In this document: positions 1 through 8,126 of the stretch, piece by piece | Numbering within the stretch: position 1 is the stretch's first letter | Layout of the letters: each line of letters begins with the position of its first letter | DNA from: Candidatus Krumholzibacteriia bacterium | GTDB lineage: Bacteria > Krumholzibacteriota > Krumholzibacteriia > G020349025 | Direction of reading: 5' to 3' | Assembly: GCA_035649275.1 (NCBI GenBank) | Contig: DASRJW010000096.1 | Span: forward strand, 1-21,910 | Length of the DNA stretch: 21,910 bases | Notes under the pieces: generated by a model | Told to the model about the DNA's origin: nothing | What the model saw: only the letters and a program-made list of their open reading frames with translations | The model's database searches: none | Program-made: the position numbers and the translations under genes

Positions 1-651
1 GGAGCGAAGGAAGAGAAAGCGAAGAGGGTCGAGAGGGCTGCCGAGGAGTCCGCGTATCCCCCGCCGCTGCCCCCACCGACGCGGATTCAGCGTCTCGACA
101 CGGAGCGAGAGCGGAGTGACCGCCGCATCGTGCGCATCCCGTTCGTCGCCGCCCTCGGCTGGGCCGCGGCGCTGGCGGCAGCTCTTCTCGGCATCGTGGA
201 GCAGCGCACGGTGCGCCGGCTCGAGAGCGAAACGGTGGCGCTGCGCCAACAGCAGGCCCGTCTCGAAGACCATCTCGCCGAGGAGCAGCGCTGGGCGGCG
301 ACGATGTCCTCGCCCGCGGCGCGCACCGCCATCCTCGCCGCCACGACGCAGGATCGCGCTGGCCTCTCCGGCTGGGCGCTCTACGATCCCTCGGCGCAAC
401 GTGCGGTCGTCGTCCTGGAGAACCTGCAGCTCGAGCCCGGGCACGACTTCCAGCTCTGGGCCATCGGCCCGCACGGGCCGCGCAGCCTCGGTGTCATCCA
501 GGTGGAAACGGGTGGGCGCGCCTTCATGCGACTGACGCGAGTCGTCGTGCCGGCGGATATCTCGGCCTTCGCGGTTTCCTACGAAGCCAAGGGCGGCTCG
601 CCCAATCCCACCGCACCGGCTGGACCCGTGGTCATGGCAGGGACTCTGTGA
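1..651 (+). CDS. Anti-sigma factor, RskA-type C-terminal domain (5' partial)
   Basis: The frame is open from base 1, so the gene starts upstream of the window; about 216 C-terminal residues are present. A Pro-rich segment (about residues 20-27) is followed by one membrane helix (about residues 47-64, FVAALGWAAALAAALLGIV), a short coiled-coil-like stretch rich in R/E/Q, and a globular domain with the pattern 'GWALYDPSAQRAVVVLENL...GHDFQLWAIGPHGPRSLGV'. That pattern is characteristic of the extracytoplasmic domain of RskA/anti-sigma-K factors. In this family a cytoplasmic N-terminal domain, here outside the window, holds an ECF sigma factor at the membrane. A partner sigma gene just upstream is expected but cannot be seen. 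A GTG at 130 could be taken as a start, but it would delete everything before the membrane helix, so a longer gene is preferred. It overlaps the next gene by 4 bp (GTGA), suggesting translational coupling. Confidence 0.8.
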   Translation, partial: GAKEEKAKRVERAAEESAYPPPLPPPTRIQRLDTERERSDRRIVRIPFVAALGWAAALAAALLGIVEQRTVRRLESETVALRQQQARLEDHLAEEQRWAATMSSPAARTAILAATTQDRAGLSGWALYDPSAQRAVVVLENLQLEPGHDFQLWAIGPHGPRSLGVIQVETGGRAFMRLTRVVVPADISAFAVSYEAKGGSPNPTAPAGPVVMAGTL

Positions 652-2531
652 GCTCGGGTTCTCGGGCGCAGGCCTGTCCCCTCTGCACCGGTCGAGGCGT
701 CGCACCGCTCTTCGAGATCGGCGCGACGAAGGTCGTCCGCTGTTGCGGCTGCGGCCTCCAGTTCGCTTCGACGTACCCCGACATCGAACAGACCGGCAGC
801 GAGATGTACGGCACCGATTATTTCGCCAGCGCGCAGCGGGAGGCCGAATCCCGCCGCCGCATCTTCTCCCTGTTGCTCGACGAAGTGGAGGCCATCCTCG
901 CGCCGGCCGCACATCGCGCTGCAGGCGTGGAATCCGTGTCGGCGTCGCCGTCGGACGGGCAGCGGGACACCGCGCCCCCACGCGCCCCCCGCCGCTTTCT
1001 CGACGTCGGCGCCGGGGAGGGCACGCTTTTGCAAGTCGCGGGCGCGCGAGGCTGGCAGGCGGAAGGGATCGATGTGGCCGGGGAGATGGTGCGCCACGGG
1101 CGCGAAAGACTCGGACTCCAGGTGCAGCATGCCACGCTCGAGCAGGCGAAGCTCGATCTCGGCGCCTTCGATTGCATCGTGCTCAACCACGTCCTCGAGC
1201 ACGTGCGCGACCCGGTGGCGGCATTGCGCCGCGTCGCCGGGCTGCTCCGTCCAGGTGGTGTCGTGCGTGTCGAGGTTCCCAACCTCGCCAGCCTCTCCTC
1301 GCATCTCAAGAACCTGCAGAGCCGTCTCGGTCTCAAGCGCCAGCCGTGGAAGCACTACTCGGTGGAGCACCACTTCTGGTTCTTCACCCCGGCGACGTTG
1401 CGGAAGACCTTCGCCGGCGCCGGGTTGGAGATCGCGCGGCTCTCGACGCCAGCGCGGCAGTGGGACACGCCCACACCGTCGCGGCGCCTGTCGAACCGCG
1501 TGCATCAGAGGCTGGGCTGGGGGAAGCACATCGTCGCCTACGGCCGCCGCCTCGCGGCGCTGGCGCTCTTGGCGCTCACGTTGGGTGCGACCGCGGCGAG
1601 CTCGGCCAGCGCGCTAGGCGCAGCGAACGACGCCTCTCCTCCTGCCGAAACGCAAACCGGAACCAAGGCACCGTATGTCGTGGTACTCGGCATCGCCCAG
1701 GACGGCGGGGTGCCGCAAGCAGGGAGCCTCGATCACCCGGGCTGGAACGATCCGGCAGCGCGCCACAAAGTCGTCTGCCTCGGCCTCATCGATCCCGCCT
1801 CCTCGCAGCGCTGGATGTTCGAAGCGACCCCCGACTTCCCGGCGCAGCTGCACGCCCTCGACACCCTCGCCCCCACGGCGGCGCGCCCCGGCCTGGACGG
1901 GATCTTCCTCACCCACGCCCACGTGGGTCACTACGCCGGCCTGATCCATCTGGGGCACGAGGTGATGGGAGCGCGCGGGGTGCCCGTGTACGCCATGCCG
2001 CGGCTGCTCGAATTCCTGCGCACCAACGGCCCTTGGGAGATGCTCGTCCGCCGCAGCAACATCGAGTTGCGAGGCTTGCAGGACAGTGTCGCGATAACAC
2101 TGAACGCACGCCTCCGGGTCGTCCCCTTCCGCGTGCCGCACCGGCAGGAGTATTCCGAGGTCGTGGGCTTCCGCATCCTGGGGCCCGAGCGTTCTGTCCT
2201 CTTCCTCCCCGACATCGACCACTGGGAGGAACTGGACGCCATGGGTGTCCGCATCGAGGACCTGATCCGACAAGTGGACGCAGCGTACTTGGATGCCACC
2301 TTCTACGCCGACGGCGAGATCCCCGGCCGCGACATGACCGGCTTCCCACACCCCTTCATCACCCGCAGCATGGAGCGCTTCGCCACGCTTCCCGCGGCGG
2401 AGCGCGCCAAGATCCACTTCATCCACTTGAACCACACCAACCCGGCGCTGGACCCACACAGCGAGGCGCGCCAGTTCATCACCACCCGCGGTTACCGGGT
2501 CGCGGCCGAAATGGAGCGGATCGACCTCTGA
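648..2531 (+). CDS. Fusion: zinc-ribbon SAM methyltransferase + PqqB-like MBL-fold hydrolase
   Basis: This is an uninterrupted 627-residue frame starting at a GTG that overlaps the preceding stop codon. Residues 1-60 carry a zinc ribbon (C10-x2-C13 and C32/C33-x-C35) followed by 'YGTDYF'. Residues 115-265 form a class I SAM methyltransferase: motif I LDVGAGEG at 118-125, an acidic position at 142, 'FDCIVLNHVLEHVRDP' and 'LRPGGVVRVEVPN'. Such zinc-ribbon methyltransferases usually modify sugars or lipid-linked products. Residues 302-324 are a hydrophobic helix ending in small residues, like a signal peptide. Residues 342-627 match the PqqB-like metallo-beta-lactamase family: 'VLGIAQDGG', 'FLTHAHVGHYAGLIHLG' (H-x-H-x-G-H at 423-428), 'FLPDIDHWE' and 'HFIHLNHTNP'. 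The Asp usual in HxHxDH is Gly here; from memory this is normal for this subfamily. The MBL part is complete, so the protein looks like two genes merged across a former signal peptide. An internal GTG at 1500 could start a separate exported MBL protein, but no ribosome binding site precedes it. No PQQ genes lie nearby. Confidence 0.75.
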   Translation: MSSGSRAQACPLCTGRGVAPLFEIGATKVVRCCGCGLQFASTYPDIEQTGSEMYGTDYFASAQREAESRRRIFSLLLDEVEAILAPAAHRAAGVESVSASPSDGQRDTAPPRAPRRFLDVGAGEGTLLQVAGARGWQAEGIDVAGEMVRHGRERLGLQVQHATLEQAKLDLGAFDCIVLNHVLEHVRDPVAALRRVAGLLRPGGVVRVEVPNLASLSSHLKNLQSRLGLKRQPWKHYSVEHHFWFFTPATLRKTFAGAGLEIARLSTPARQWDTPTPSRRLSNRVHQRLGWGKHIVAYGRRLAALALLALTLGATAASSASALGAANDASPPAETQTGTKAPYVVVLGIAQDGGVPQAGSLDHPGWNDPAARHKVVCLGLIDPASSQRWMFEATPDFPAQLHALDTLAPTAARPGLDGIFLTHAHVGHYAGLIHLGHEVMGARGVPVYAMPRLLEFLRTNGPWEMLVRRSNIELRGLQDSVAITLNARLRVVPFRVPHRQEYSEVVGFRILGPERSVLFLPDIDHWEELDAMGVRIEDLIRQVDAAYLDATFYADGEIPGRDMTGFPHPFITRSMERFATLPAAERAKIHFIHLNHTNPALDPHSEARQFITTRGYRVAAEMERIDL

Positions 2532-2566
2532 CGTGTTCACCGACAGCTTCACGGGAGAAGACGACG

Positions 2567-3349
2567 GTGGCGATTCGACATGGTCGCTCGATTGGATGGC
2601 CGCGCGACGCTAGTGGCATCGAAGCCGCGGGCGCCCCGCCAGGAAAAGCCAAGGGAAGGGGCAGCAGGAACGAGCGCTGCTCCAGAAGGCGGAGGGTGGC
2701 GTGCCTCGGCGCCGCCATCGTGTCGACCGCCCCGCTTCCGGTCGCGGCGCAGTCGGGCTGGCGGGTCGCCTGGGGACTGACAGTCCCCTACAACCTACCC
2801 ATGCCGCTCCGGATCGACCAGGGCGGGGAGTCGGAGCTCGACATCACCGCCCGCTACGCTGCGAAGCCGTTCGATCGGCCGATCACCTGGGAATTCCGTC
2901 TGGGGCGCTGGCGCCAGGGTGAGGCCTGGGAGCTGGATCTCGTGCATCACAAGATCTACCTGGACAACGGCCCCCCGGAGGTCGAGAAGTTCAGCATCTC
3001 GCATGGATTCAATCTGCTGACGCTGCAGCGGGCGTGGCGTCGAGAGCGCGTCGAGTGGCGCGTGGGCACCGGCCTCGTGCTCGCGCACCCCGAGAGCACC
3101 GTTCGCGGCCGGATGCTCGCGGAAACGGGCGGGCCTCTGGGGGGCGGGTATTACGTCGCCGGACCCACGGCCTCGATCGCCGCGGCGCGACCCATCGCGG
3201 TCACTCACGGGGCTTGCCTCGTTCTCGAGAGCAAGCTCGCGATCTCGTACGCGTCGGTTCCCGTCGCCGGTGGGCGCGCCCACGTCTACAACGTCTTCGT
3301 GCAGCTCGCGGTCCTGCTCGGCTACGGTGCAGTCGGGGCGACGGAGTGA
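2567..3349 (+). CDS. Probable exported protein of unknown function (outer-membrane-like)
   Basis: I do not recognise the family with confidence. From the GTG at 2567, with GGGAGAAG 6 nt upstream, the product is 260 residues. A GTG at 2696 would give a shorter form beginning at the signal-like segment. Around residues 40-63 there is a run of Arg, then a hydrophobic stretch, then 'PLPVAAQ', which resembles a signal peptide with cleavage after AAQ. The mature part alternates polar and hydrophobic residues ('ITWEFRLGRWRQ', 'WELDLVHHKIYLDN', 'VEWRVGTGLVLAHP', 'HVYNVFVQLAVLLGYG') and ends in short aromatic/Gly strands, as small outer-membrane beta-barrels do. It lies 35 bp after the fusion gene and may be co-transcribed with it. 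The 43-residue N-terminal extension in the long form is unusually Arg/Gly-rich, so the true start is uncertain. Confidence 0.6.
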   Translation: MAIRHGRSIGWPRDASGIEAAGAPPGKAKGRGSRNERCSRRRRVACLGAAIVSTAPLPVAAQSGWRVAWGLTVPYNLPMPLRIDQGGESELDITARYAAKPFDRPITWEFRLGRWRQGEAWELDLVHHKIYLDNGPPEVEKFSISHGFNLLTLQRAWRRERVEWRVGTGLVLAHPESTVRGRMLAETGGPLGGGYYVAGPTASIAAARPIAVTHGACLVLESKLAISYASVPVAGGRAHVYNVFVQLAVLLGYGAVGATE

Positions 3350-3394
3350 GGTGGGCTAGGGTCTTCACCTCCGACTCAGCCACCCCGAAAAGAG

Positions 3395-3421
3395 CGAAGG
3401 CGCGCTCGAGGCGCGCCTTCG
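3395..3421. terminator. Hairpin between convergent genes (likely terminator)
   Basis: There is a perfect 11-bp inverted repeat, CGAAGGCGCGC / GCGCGCCTTCG, with a 5-nt TCGAG loop. Read on the minus strand the stem is followed by CTCTTTTC, so it looks like an intrinsic terminator for the M16 gene ending at 3514. It also lies 45 bp past the + strand stop at 3349 and could act on both transcripts, although the + side lacks a T run. Confidence 0.65.
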
Positions 3422-3448
3422 ACTCTCGACAGCGGTGATTTCACCCCA

Positions 3449-3513
3449 GCGGCTGGGATTCGCAGCTGAGATTCACAGCTAGGATTCCCGGCTGGGAGCA
3501 GCGGCTGGGATTC
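3449..3513. repeat. Five tandem 13-bp repeats
   Basis: Five back-to-back 13-bp units have the consensus GCGGCTGGGATTC: GCGGCTGGGATTC, GCAGCTGAGATTC, ACAGCTAGGATTC, CCGGCTGGGAGCA, GCGGCTGGGATTC. The first and last copies are identical. The array abuts the stop codon of the minus-strand M16 gene (3514-3516) and lies in its 3' untranslated region, upstream of the terminator hairpin. Confidence 0.8.
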
Positions 3514-6297
3514 CTACTCCTTGGCGCTGGTTTCCTTCTCCGCCTTGGCCTTGGCCCAGTCGCCCGCCTGCACGAAGGAGATCTTGGTGCCGTCGATGAA
3601 TTTGCGCATCGCGGCGTGGATCTGCTCGTTGGTGAGCGCCCCCACCTTCTTCTCCAGACCTTCGTCCCAGGTGAGAGTGCGTCCCTGGAACTCGCGGTTG
3701 GCCAGCGTCCGCGCCAGCTCCCGGTCGTTGGAGCGGGAGACATTGCGACCCTGCAGCCAACCTTGCTTGGCCTCGGCGATCTCCTCCTTGGTGAAGCCGC
3801 TCTCCAGGACCTTGGCGATCTCTTCCTGATAGGCGGTGACGAGCTTCTCGGAGTTCTGCGGCGCGTAGATCGCAAAGGAACCGAACGAGCCGTCCTGATC
3901 GAACGCGCTGGCTTGGAAGAAAGAGCCGACGCCGTAAGACAACCCGTCCTTCTGGCGCAAGCGCATCGACAAGCGGGAGTTGAGGAAGCCGCCGCCGGTC
4001 ATGAAGTTGCCGAGCACCATCGCCGGATACTCCGGATCGTCGTCGCGCATCTTGAGGCGCAGCCCGGCGGCAAAGACGGCGCTCTCCTTGTCCGGAGCTT
4101 CCACCGTCTGGCGGATCACCGGTCGATCCTGATACGTCGTGACCATCCGCTTGAAGGGCTTGCTGCTCTTCCAGCCGCCGAAGAGCTGCTGCACCAGGGT
4201 CTTCACTTCCTGGGCGTCGAAGTCCCCGGCGAGGGAGATCTCCGCGGCGCCGGCGCCGTAGAAGTCCTGCCAGAAAGCCTTCACCTCGTCCACCTTCGCC
4301 GCCTTCACCCACTCGATATCCTCATCCGGGCTCGAGGTGTAGCGCGGATCCGTGGCCGGATAGGGATTGAGGTGCTTCTGCAGCGTGGTGAACGCCTTCT
4401 GCTGCGGATCGCTCTTCTGGTCCTCCAGACCCGCCAGGGTCTCCTGGCGCAGGAGATCGAGTTCCGCGGGCGGGAAAGACGGCTCGCGCAGGACCTCGGC
4501 AGCGAGCTGGAGGGCGCCCGCGAGGTTCTGCCGCGTCGTCTCGATGTTGGCCCCCACCTGCGTGGCGCCGCCGAAGACGTTGAGCTGCGTCTTCAAGCGG
4601 TCGGCCTCGTCCTGGATCTGCTCGCGGGTCTTCTTCTTCGTGCCGCGCATGAGCATGCTGGCGGCGAGGTCGGCAGCGGTGCCACGGCCTTGCAGACTCG
4701 CTTCGTCGCCGAGGTGGAAGGTCATGGCGACGTTGACGGTGGAGCCGCGCGTCTTCTTCGGCACCATCACGAGCTTGATCCCCGGCTCCAGGGTGGCGCG
4801 CACCACGTGCGACTCCACGGCCGCCGGCGCCGGATCGAATGCCTCGCCCATGGCCATGGCCTCGCGGCCCTTGTAGCCCTGTACCAGGGCCGCCACGTCC
4901 GGCGTCTCGGGAACCTGCGCCCGGGCCGGAGTCTTCGTCGGCATGTACAGACCCACGGTGCGATTCTCGGGCTTCAAGTAGGCCTGGGCTACACGCAAAA
5001 CGTCCTCGGGCTTCACGGTCTCGAGACGGTCGCGATGCATGAACAAGAGCCGCCAATCGCCCATGCCGGCCCACTCGGAGAGCTCGACCGCCGCCCGCTC
5101 CGAGTTCCGCATCGTCGTCTCCCAATCCTTGAGACGGCTGTCGCGGGCGCGCTTCACTTCCTCTTCCGTGGGCGCCTTGGAGGCGGCTTCCTCGGTGACA
5201 CGCACCAGGATGTCCCGCGCCTCGTCGAGGGAGTTCTCGGTGCGTACCTCGGCGCCCAGCACGATGGCGCCGGGATCGCGGAACTGCCAGGCGAAGCCGA
5301 ACACCGAGGCAGCCTTTTTGGGCTCCACCAGGGCCTTGTAGAGGCGGCCCGAGGGCGTGTCGCCGAGAATGAAGGAGAGGACATCGACGGCGGCGAAGTC
5401 GGGATGCGACCCCGCCGGGGTGTGGTACTGGGCCCCCACCATCTGCACGTCACCGACGCGCCGCAGCGTGACCTCACGCTCGCCGTCCTGTGCCGGCTCC
5501 ATGGTCCAAGTGCTGGGCAGCTTGCGCGTCGGGCGCGGGATCTTGCCGAAGGTGGCGTTGACGCGCTCGAGGGTGCGCGCCTGGTCGAACTTACCCGCCA
5601 CCACCAGGATGGCGTTGTCCGGCTGATACCACATGCGATAGAAAGCCTGCAGGTTCTCGATGGGCACGCGCTCGATGTCTTCCTTCGAGCCGATGGTGGA
5701 CTTGCCGTAGTTGTGCCACAGGTACGCGGTCGACATCATGCGCTCGATGAGGACGTTCTGCGGCGAGTTCTCTCCCACCTCGAACTCGTTGCGCACGACG
5801 CTGAACTCCGAGGCCAGATCCTTCTGAGCGATGAAGGAGTTCACCATCCGGTCCGATTCCAGGTCGAGAGCCCAGTCGAGGTTCTCCTCGGTGGCGGCGA
5901 AGGTCTCGAAGTAATTGGTCCGGTCGTACCAGGTGCTGCCGTTGGGGCGGCAGCCGTGGGCGGTGAGCTCCTGCGGGATGTTGGTGTGCTTCGGTGTGCC
6001 CTTGAACACCATGTGCTCCAGGAGGTGCGCCATGCCCGTCTCGCCGTAGCCCTCGTGCCGCGACCCCACCAGGTAGGTGACGTTCACCGTGCAGGTTTGC
6101 TTGGAGGGATCAGTGAAGAGCAGCACGTGGAGACCGTTGGTCAGTTGGTACTCCGTGATGCCTTCCACCGAGCTGAGCTGGGTGATCCCGGCCGGGGGTT
6201 TCGGGGGCGCCTGGGCGGCGACGAAGGGCACCAGCGTCGCCGTGGACCCTAGCGCCAGGGTCAGGAGCAGGAGGGAAAGACGACATCCTCGATTCAT
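3514..6297 (-). CDS. M16 family zinc metallopeptidase (two-domain, exported)
   Basis: The product is 927 residues. The N-terminus (MNRGCRLSLLLLTLALGS...VAAQA) is a signal peptide, so the enzyme acts outside the cytoplasm. The first half carries the inverted zinc motif H91-L-L-E94-H95 within 'GETGMAHLLEHMVFKGT'; the third ligand is probably E171 in 'VVRNEFE', 76 residues later as in pitrilysin/insulinase peptidases. The second half ('VNVAMTFHLGDEASLQGRGTAADLA') repeats the fold without HxxEH, as expected for the inactive half of a clam-shell M16 enzyme. The Arg/Tyr pair typical of the C-terminal half is suggested by 'NSRLSMRLRQKDGLSYGV'. The family degrades peptides held in a closed chamber; the natural substrate cannot be read from sequence. 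An AGGTG ribosome binding site precedes the ATG. It is divergent from rarA and convergent with the gene to its left. Confidence 0.93.
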   Translation of the reverse strand: MNRGCRLSLLLLTLALGSTATLVPFVAAQAPPKPPAGITQLSSVEGITEYQLTNGLHVLLFTDPSKQTCTVNVTYLVGSRHEGYGETGMAHLLEHMVFKGTPKHTNIPQELTAHGCRPNGSTWYDRTNYFETFAATEENLDWALDLESDRMVNSFIAQKDLASEFSVVRNEFEVGENSPQNVLIERMMSTAYLWHNYGKSTIGSKEDIERVPIENLQAFYRMWYQPDNAILVVAGKFDQARTLERVNATFGKIPRPTRKLPSTWTMEPAQDGEREVTLRRVGDVQMVGAQYHTPAGSHPDFAAVDVLSFILGDTPSGRLYKALVEPKKAASVFGFAWQFRDPGAIVLGAEVRTENSLDEARDILVRVTEEAASKAPTEEEVKRARDSRLKDWETTMRNSERAAVELSEWAGMGDWRLLFMHRDRLETVKPEDVLRVAQAYLKPENRTVGLYMPTKTPARAQVPETPDVAALVQGYKGREAMAMGEAFDPAPAAVESHVVRATLEPGIKLVMVPKKTRGSTVNVAMTFHLGDEASLQGRGTAADLAASMLMRGTKKKTREQIQDEADRLKTQLNVFGGATQVGANIETTRQNLAGALQLAAEVLREPSFPPAELDLLRQETLAGLEDQKSDPQQKAFTTLQKHLNPYPATDPRYTSSPDEDIEWVKAAKVDEVKAFWQDFYGAGAAEISLAGDFDAQEVKTLVQQLFGGWKSSKPFKRMVTTYQDRPVIRQTVEAPDKESAVFAAGLRLKMRDDDPEYPAMVLGNFMTGGGFLNSRLSMRLRQKDGLSYGVGSFFQASAFDQDGSFGSFAIYAPQNSEKLVTAYQEEIAKVLESGFTKEEIAEAKQGWLQGRNVSRSNDRELARTLANREFQGRTLTWDEGLEKKVGALTNEQIHAAMRKFIDGTKISFVQAGDWAKAKAEKETSAKE

Positions 6298-6522
6298 GGG
6301 GGCACCTCTCTCAAGCGTAGCGTCGCATGGGTCGGTTCCAGGAGTGGGGCCGACGGTCGATGGGTTGGGCTGCGACCGCAGGTTACGCCGGGTTCGGGTC
6401 CAGCGTCAACGAGCCGCAGGCAAGCGCCGGCCACGCTTCCGCGCTTCCTAGGTGTCTGTTACGCTCCGACGGGACTTTCCGTTGCGCTCGTTCAGGACCA
6501 GCCGGCACATGGGTTGGGATCC
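6298..6522. other. Divergent intergenic region, M16 peptidase / rarA
   Basis: About 225 bp separate the two divergent start codons, so both promoters should lie here. I see only a weak extended -10-like TGTTACGCT near 6458 facing rarA, without a good -35. No repeat or RNA structure stood out. Confidence 0.4.
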
Positions 6523-7887
6523 ATGACCTTGTTCGACCCGCTGCCCCCGCCTCAGGGGCCCGAGTCCAGCGCCAAAGCACCCGGGCCGCTCGCCGACCGC
6601 ATGCGCCCCCGCACCCTGGACGAGTTCCTCGGCCAGGAGCACCTGCTGGCGCCGGGGAAGCCGCTCCGCACCCAGATCGAGGGCGACGAGCTCGGCTCCA
6701 TGATCCTCTGGGGGCCGCCAGGCTGCGGCAAGACCACCCTGGCGATGATCATCGCTCGCACGACACGCGCTGGGTTCGTCGCCTTCAGCGCCGTGCTCGC
6801 CGGCATCAAGGAGATCAAGGCAGTGATGGCCGATGCGGAGCGCGGGCGGCGGCATGGACGCCGCACCATCGTCTTCGTCGACGAAGTGCATCGGTTCAAC
6901 AAGGCGCAGCAGGACGCCTTCCTGCCGCACGTGGAGCGCGGCAACATCATCTTCATCGGCGCCACGACGGAGAACCCTTCGTTCGAGGTGATCGCGCCCC
7001 TGCTTTCCCGGGCCCGGGTGTACGTCCTGCATGGGCTCAGCGTCGAGCAGGTGGTCACTCTGCTCCGCCGCGCCCTCGCCGATCCAGAGCGCGGCCTCGG
7101 ACGCCAACAGGTCTCCATCGCGGAGGAGCTGCTCGAGCGCATCGCGGTTTTCACCAATTGCGATGCCCGGGCCGCTTGCAATGCCCTCGAGGCCGCCGTT
7201 CTCGGCACCCGACCCGACGCCGAGGGCCGCCGCGTCGTGACCGGCGAGATCCTGCAGGACGTGCTGCAGCACAAGATCCTGCTCTACGACAAGAGCGGCG
7301 AGGAGCACTTCAATCTGATTTCGGCCCTGCACAAGTCAGTGCGCAACTCCGACCCCGACGCCGCCCTCTACTGGCTGGCGCGCATGCTCGAGTCCGGCGA
7401 CGACCCGCTTTACGTCGCCCGCCGCCTGGTGCGGATGGCGAGCGAGGACATCGGTCTCGCCGACCCGCAGGCCTTGGCCGTGGCGGTCGCCGCCAAGGAC
7501 GCCGTCGACTTCGTCGGCCTACCCGAAGGCAACCTGGCGCTCGCCCAGGCCGCCGTGTACTTGTCGCTGGCTCCCAAGTCCAATGCGCTCACCACCGCTT
7601 ACGGAGCGGCGCAGGAGGATCTGAAGACGACGGCGGCCGAACCGGTGCCCTTGCACCTGCGCAATCCGGTCACCGGTCTCATGCGCCACCTGGGTTACGG
7701 CAAGGGCTACCAATACGCCCACGACCACGAAGACAAGCTGACCGACATGTCCTGCCTTCCGGAGAGCCTCGGCGGCCGCACCTACTACCAACCGACGGAG
7801 GAAGGCTACGAGCAGCGGCTGCGCCAGCGCTTGGAGGAAATTCGCCGCATCCGGCCCCGAAAAGGCGGAACTTCGCCCGAACCTTGA
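6523..7887 (+). CDS. rarA: Replication-associated recombination protein A (RarA/MgsA AAA+ ATPase)
   Basis: The product is 454 residues from the ATG at 6523, chosen over an in-frame TTG at 6514 because 'MTLFDPLPPP' matches the usual RarA start. The AAA+ core is plain: 'LADRMRPRTLDEFLGQEHLL' (22-42), Walker A GPPGCGKT (64-71), Walker B IVFVDE (116-121) followed by VHRFNKAQQDAFLPHVE, sensor 1 'IGATTENPSFE' (145-155) and an arginine-finger region 'LLSRARVYVL' (160-169). The C-terminal half has the clamp-loader-like tetramerisation region with 'SGEEHFNLISALHKSVRNSDPDAALYWLARML' and ends in the typical 'YLP..L.GR.YY.P' style segment. RarA is a cytoplasmic homotetrameric ATPase that acts at stalled replication forks with SSB and RecA. 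Length and motifs are all normal, and I see nothing odd in it. Confidence 0.96.
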   Translation: MTLFDPLPPPQGPESSAKAPGPLADRMRPRTLDEFLGQEHLLAPGKPLRTQIEGDELGSMILWGPPGCGKTTLAMIIARTTRAGFVAFSAVLAGIKEIKAVMADAERGRRHGRRTIVFVDEVHRFNKAQQDAFLPHVERGNIIFIGATTENPSFEVIAPLLSRARVYVLHGLSVEQVVTLLRRALADPERGLGRQQVSIAEELLERIAVFTNCDARAACNALEAAVLGTRPDAEGRRVVTGEILQDVLQHKILLYDKSGEEHFNLISALHKSVRNSDPDAALYWLARMLESGDDPLYVARRLVRMASEDIGLADPQALAVAVAAKDAVDFVGLPEGNLALAQAAVYLSLAPKSNALTTAYGAAQEDLKTTAAEPVPLHLRNPVTGLMRHLGYGKGYQYAHDHEDKLTDMSCLPESLGGRTYYQPTEEGYEQRLRQRLEEIRRIRPRKGGTSPEP

Positions 7888-8126
7888 CCTCGCCGCTGGA
7901 TCTCTGGACTCGAACTCCGATCCGGCCCCAGCCGCCTCCGTAAACTCCCGGTCACGGGTCACCAAGACTCCCGGTCACCGAACCCACGCGCGCTCGCCCA
8001 AGTCCGGCCCCAGGCCCCAGCGCGGGCAACCTTCGCAACGAGGCCCGCGTATCCACGCTTGGGAGAGCCGCCCCCGCCGCCGAATCGCTCCATCCAGGCG
8101 GGTTGCTACGATCAGGAGGGGACGCC
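7888..8126. other. Intergenic region with GGTCAC direct repeats
   Basis: 239 bp without a gene. ACTCCCGGTCAC occurs twice (7944-7955 and 7967-7978, 23 bp apart), and a third GGTCAC lies between them at 7957-7962. This could be an operator cluster for the secreted repeat protein downstream, about 150-180 bp from its start. No terminator-like hairpin with a T run follows rarA. Confidence 0.35.

Noticed and set aside
684-684. Gingipain-like (C25) protease assignment for the giant paralogues
   Set aside because: Residue 684 of paralogue 1 starts a Rossmann-like segment, but I see no His-Gly and catalytic Cys in the right order, so calling it a peptidase is not supported.
1500-2531. Separate exported MBL gene starting at GTG 1500
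   Set aside because: No ribosome binding site precedes it and the longer frame is uninterrupted. It is kept as an alternative in the fusion entry rather than called as a gene.
743-2566. The upstream part of a long + strand frame that ends at 3349
   Set aside because: It overlaps the methyltransferase/MBL gene in another frame and is Arg/Pro/Ala-rich without motifs. Only the part from 2567 onward has a ribosome binding site and a plausible protein.
3616-6252. An 878-codon + strand frame opposite the M16 peptidase gene
   Set aside because: It is an antisense shadow; the minus-strand frame carries the signal peptide, HxxEH motif and full M16 length.
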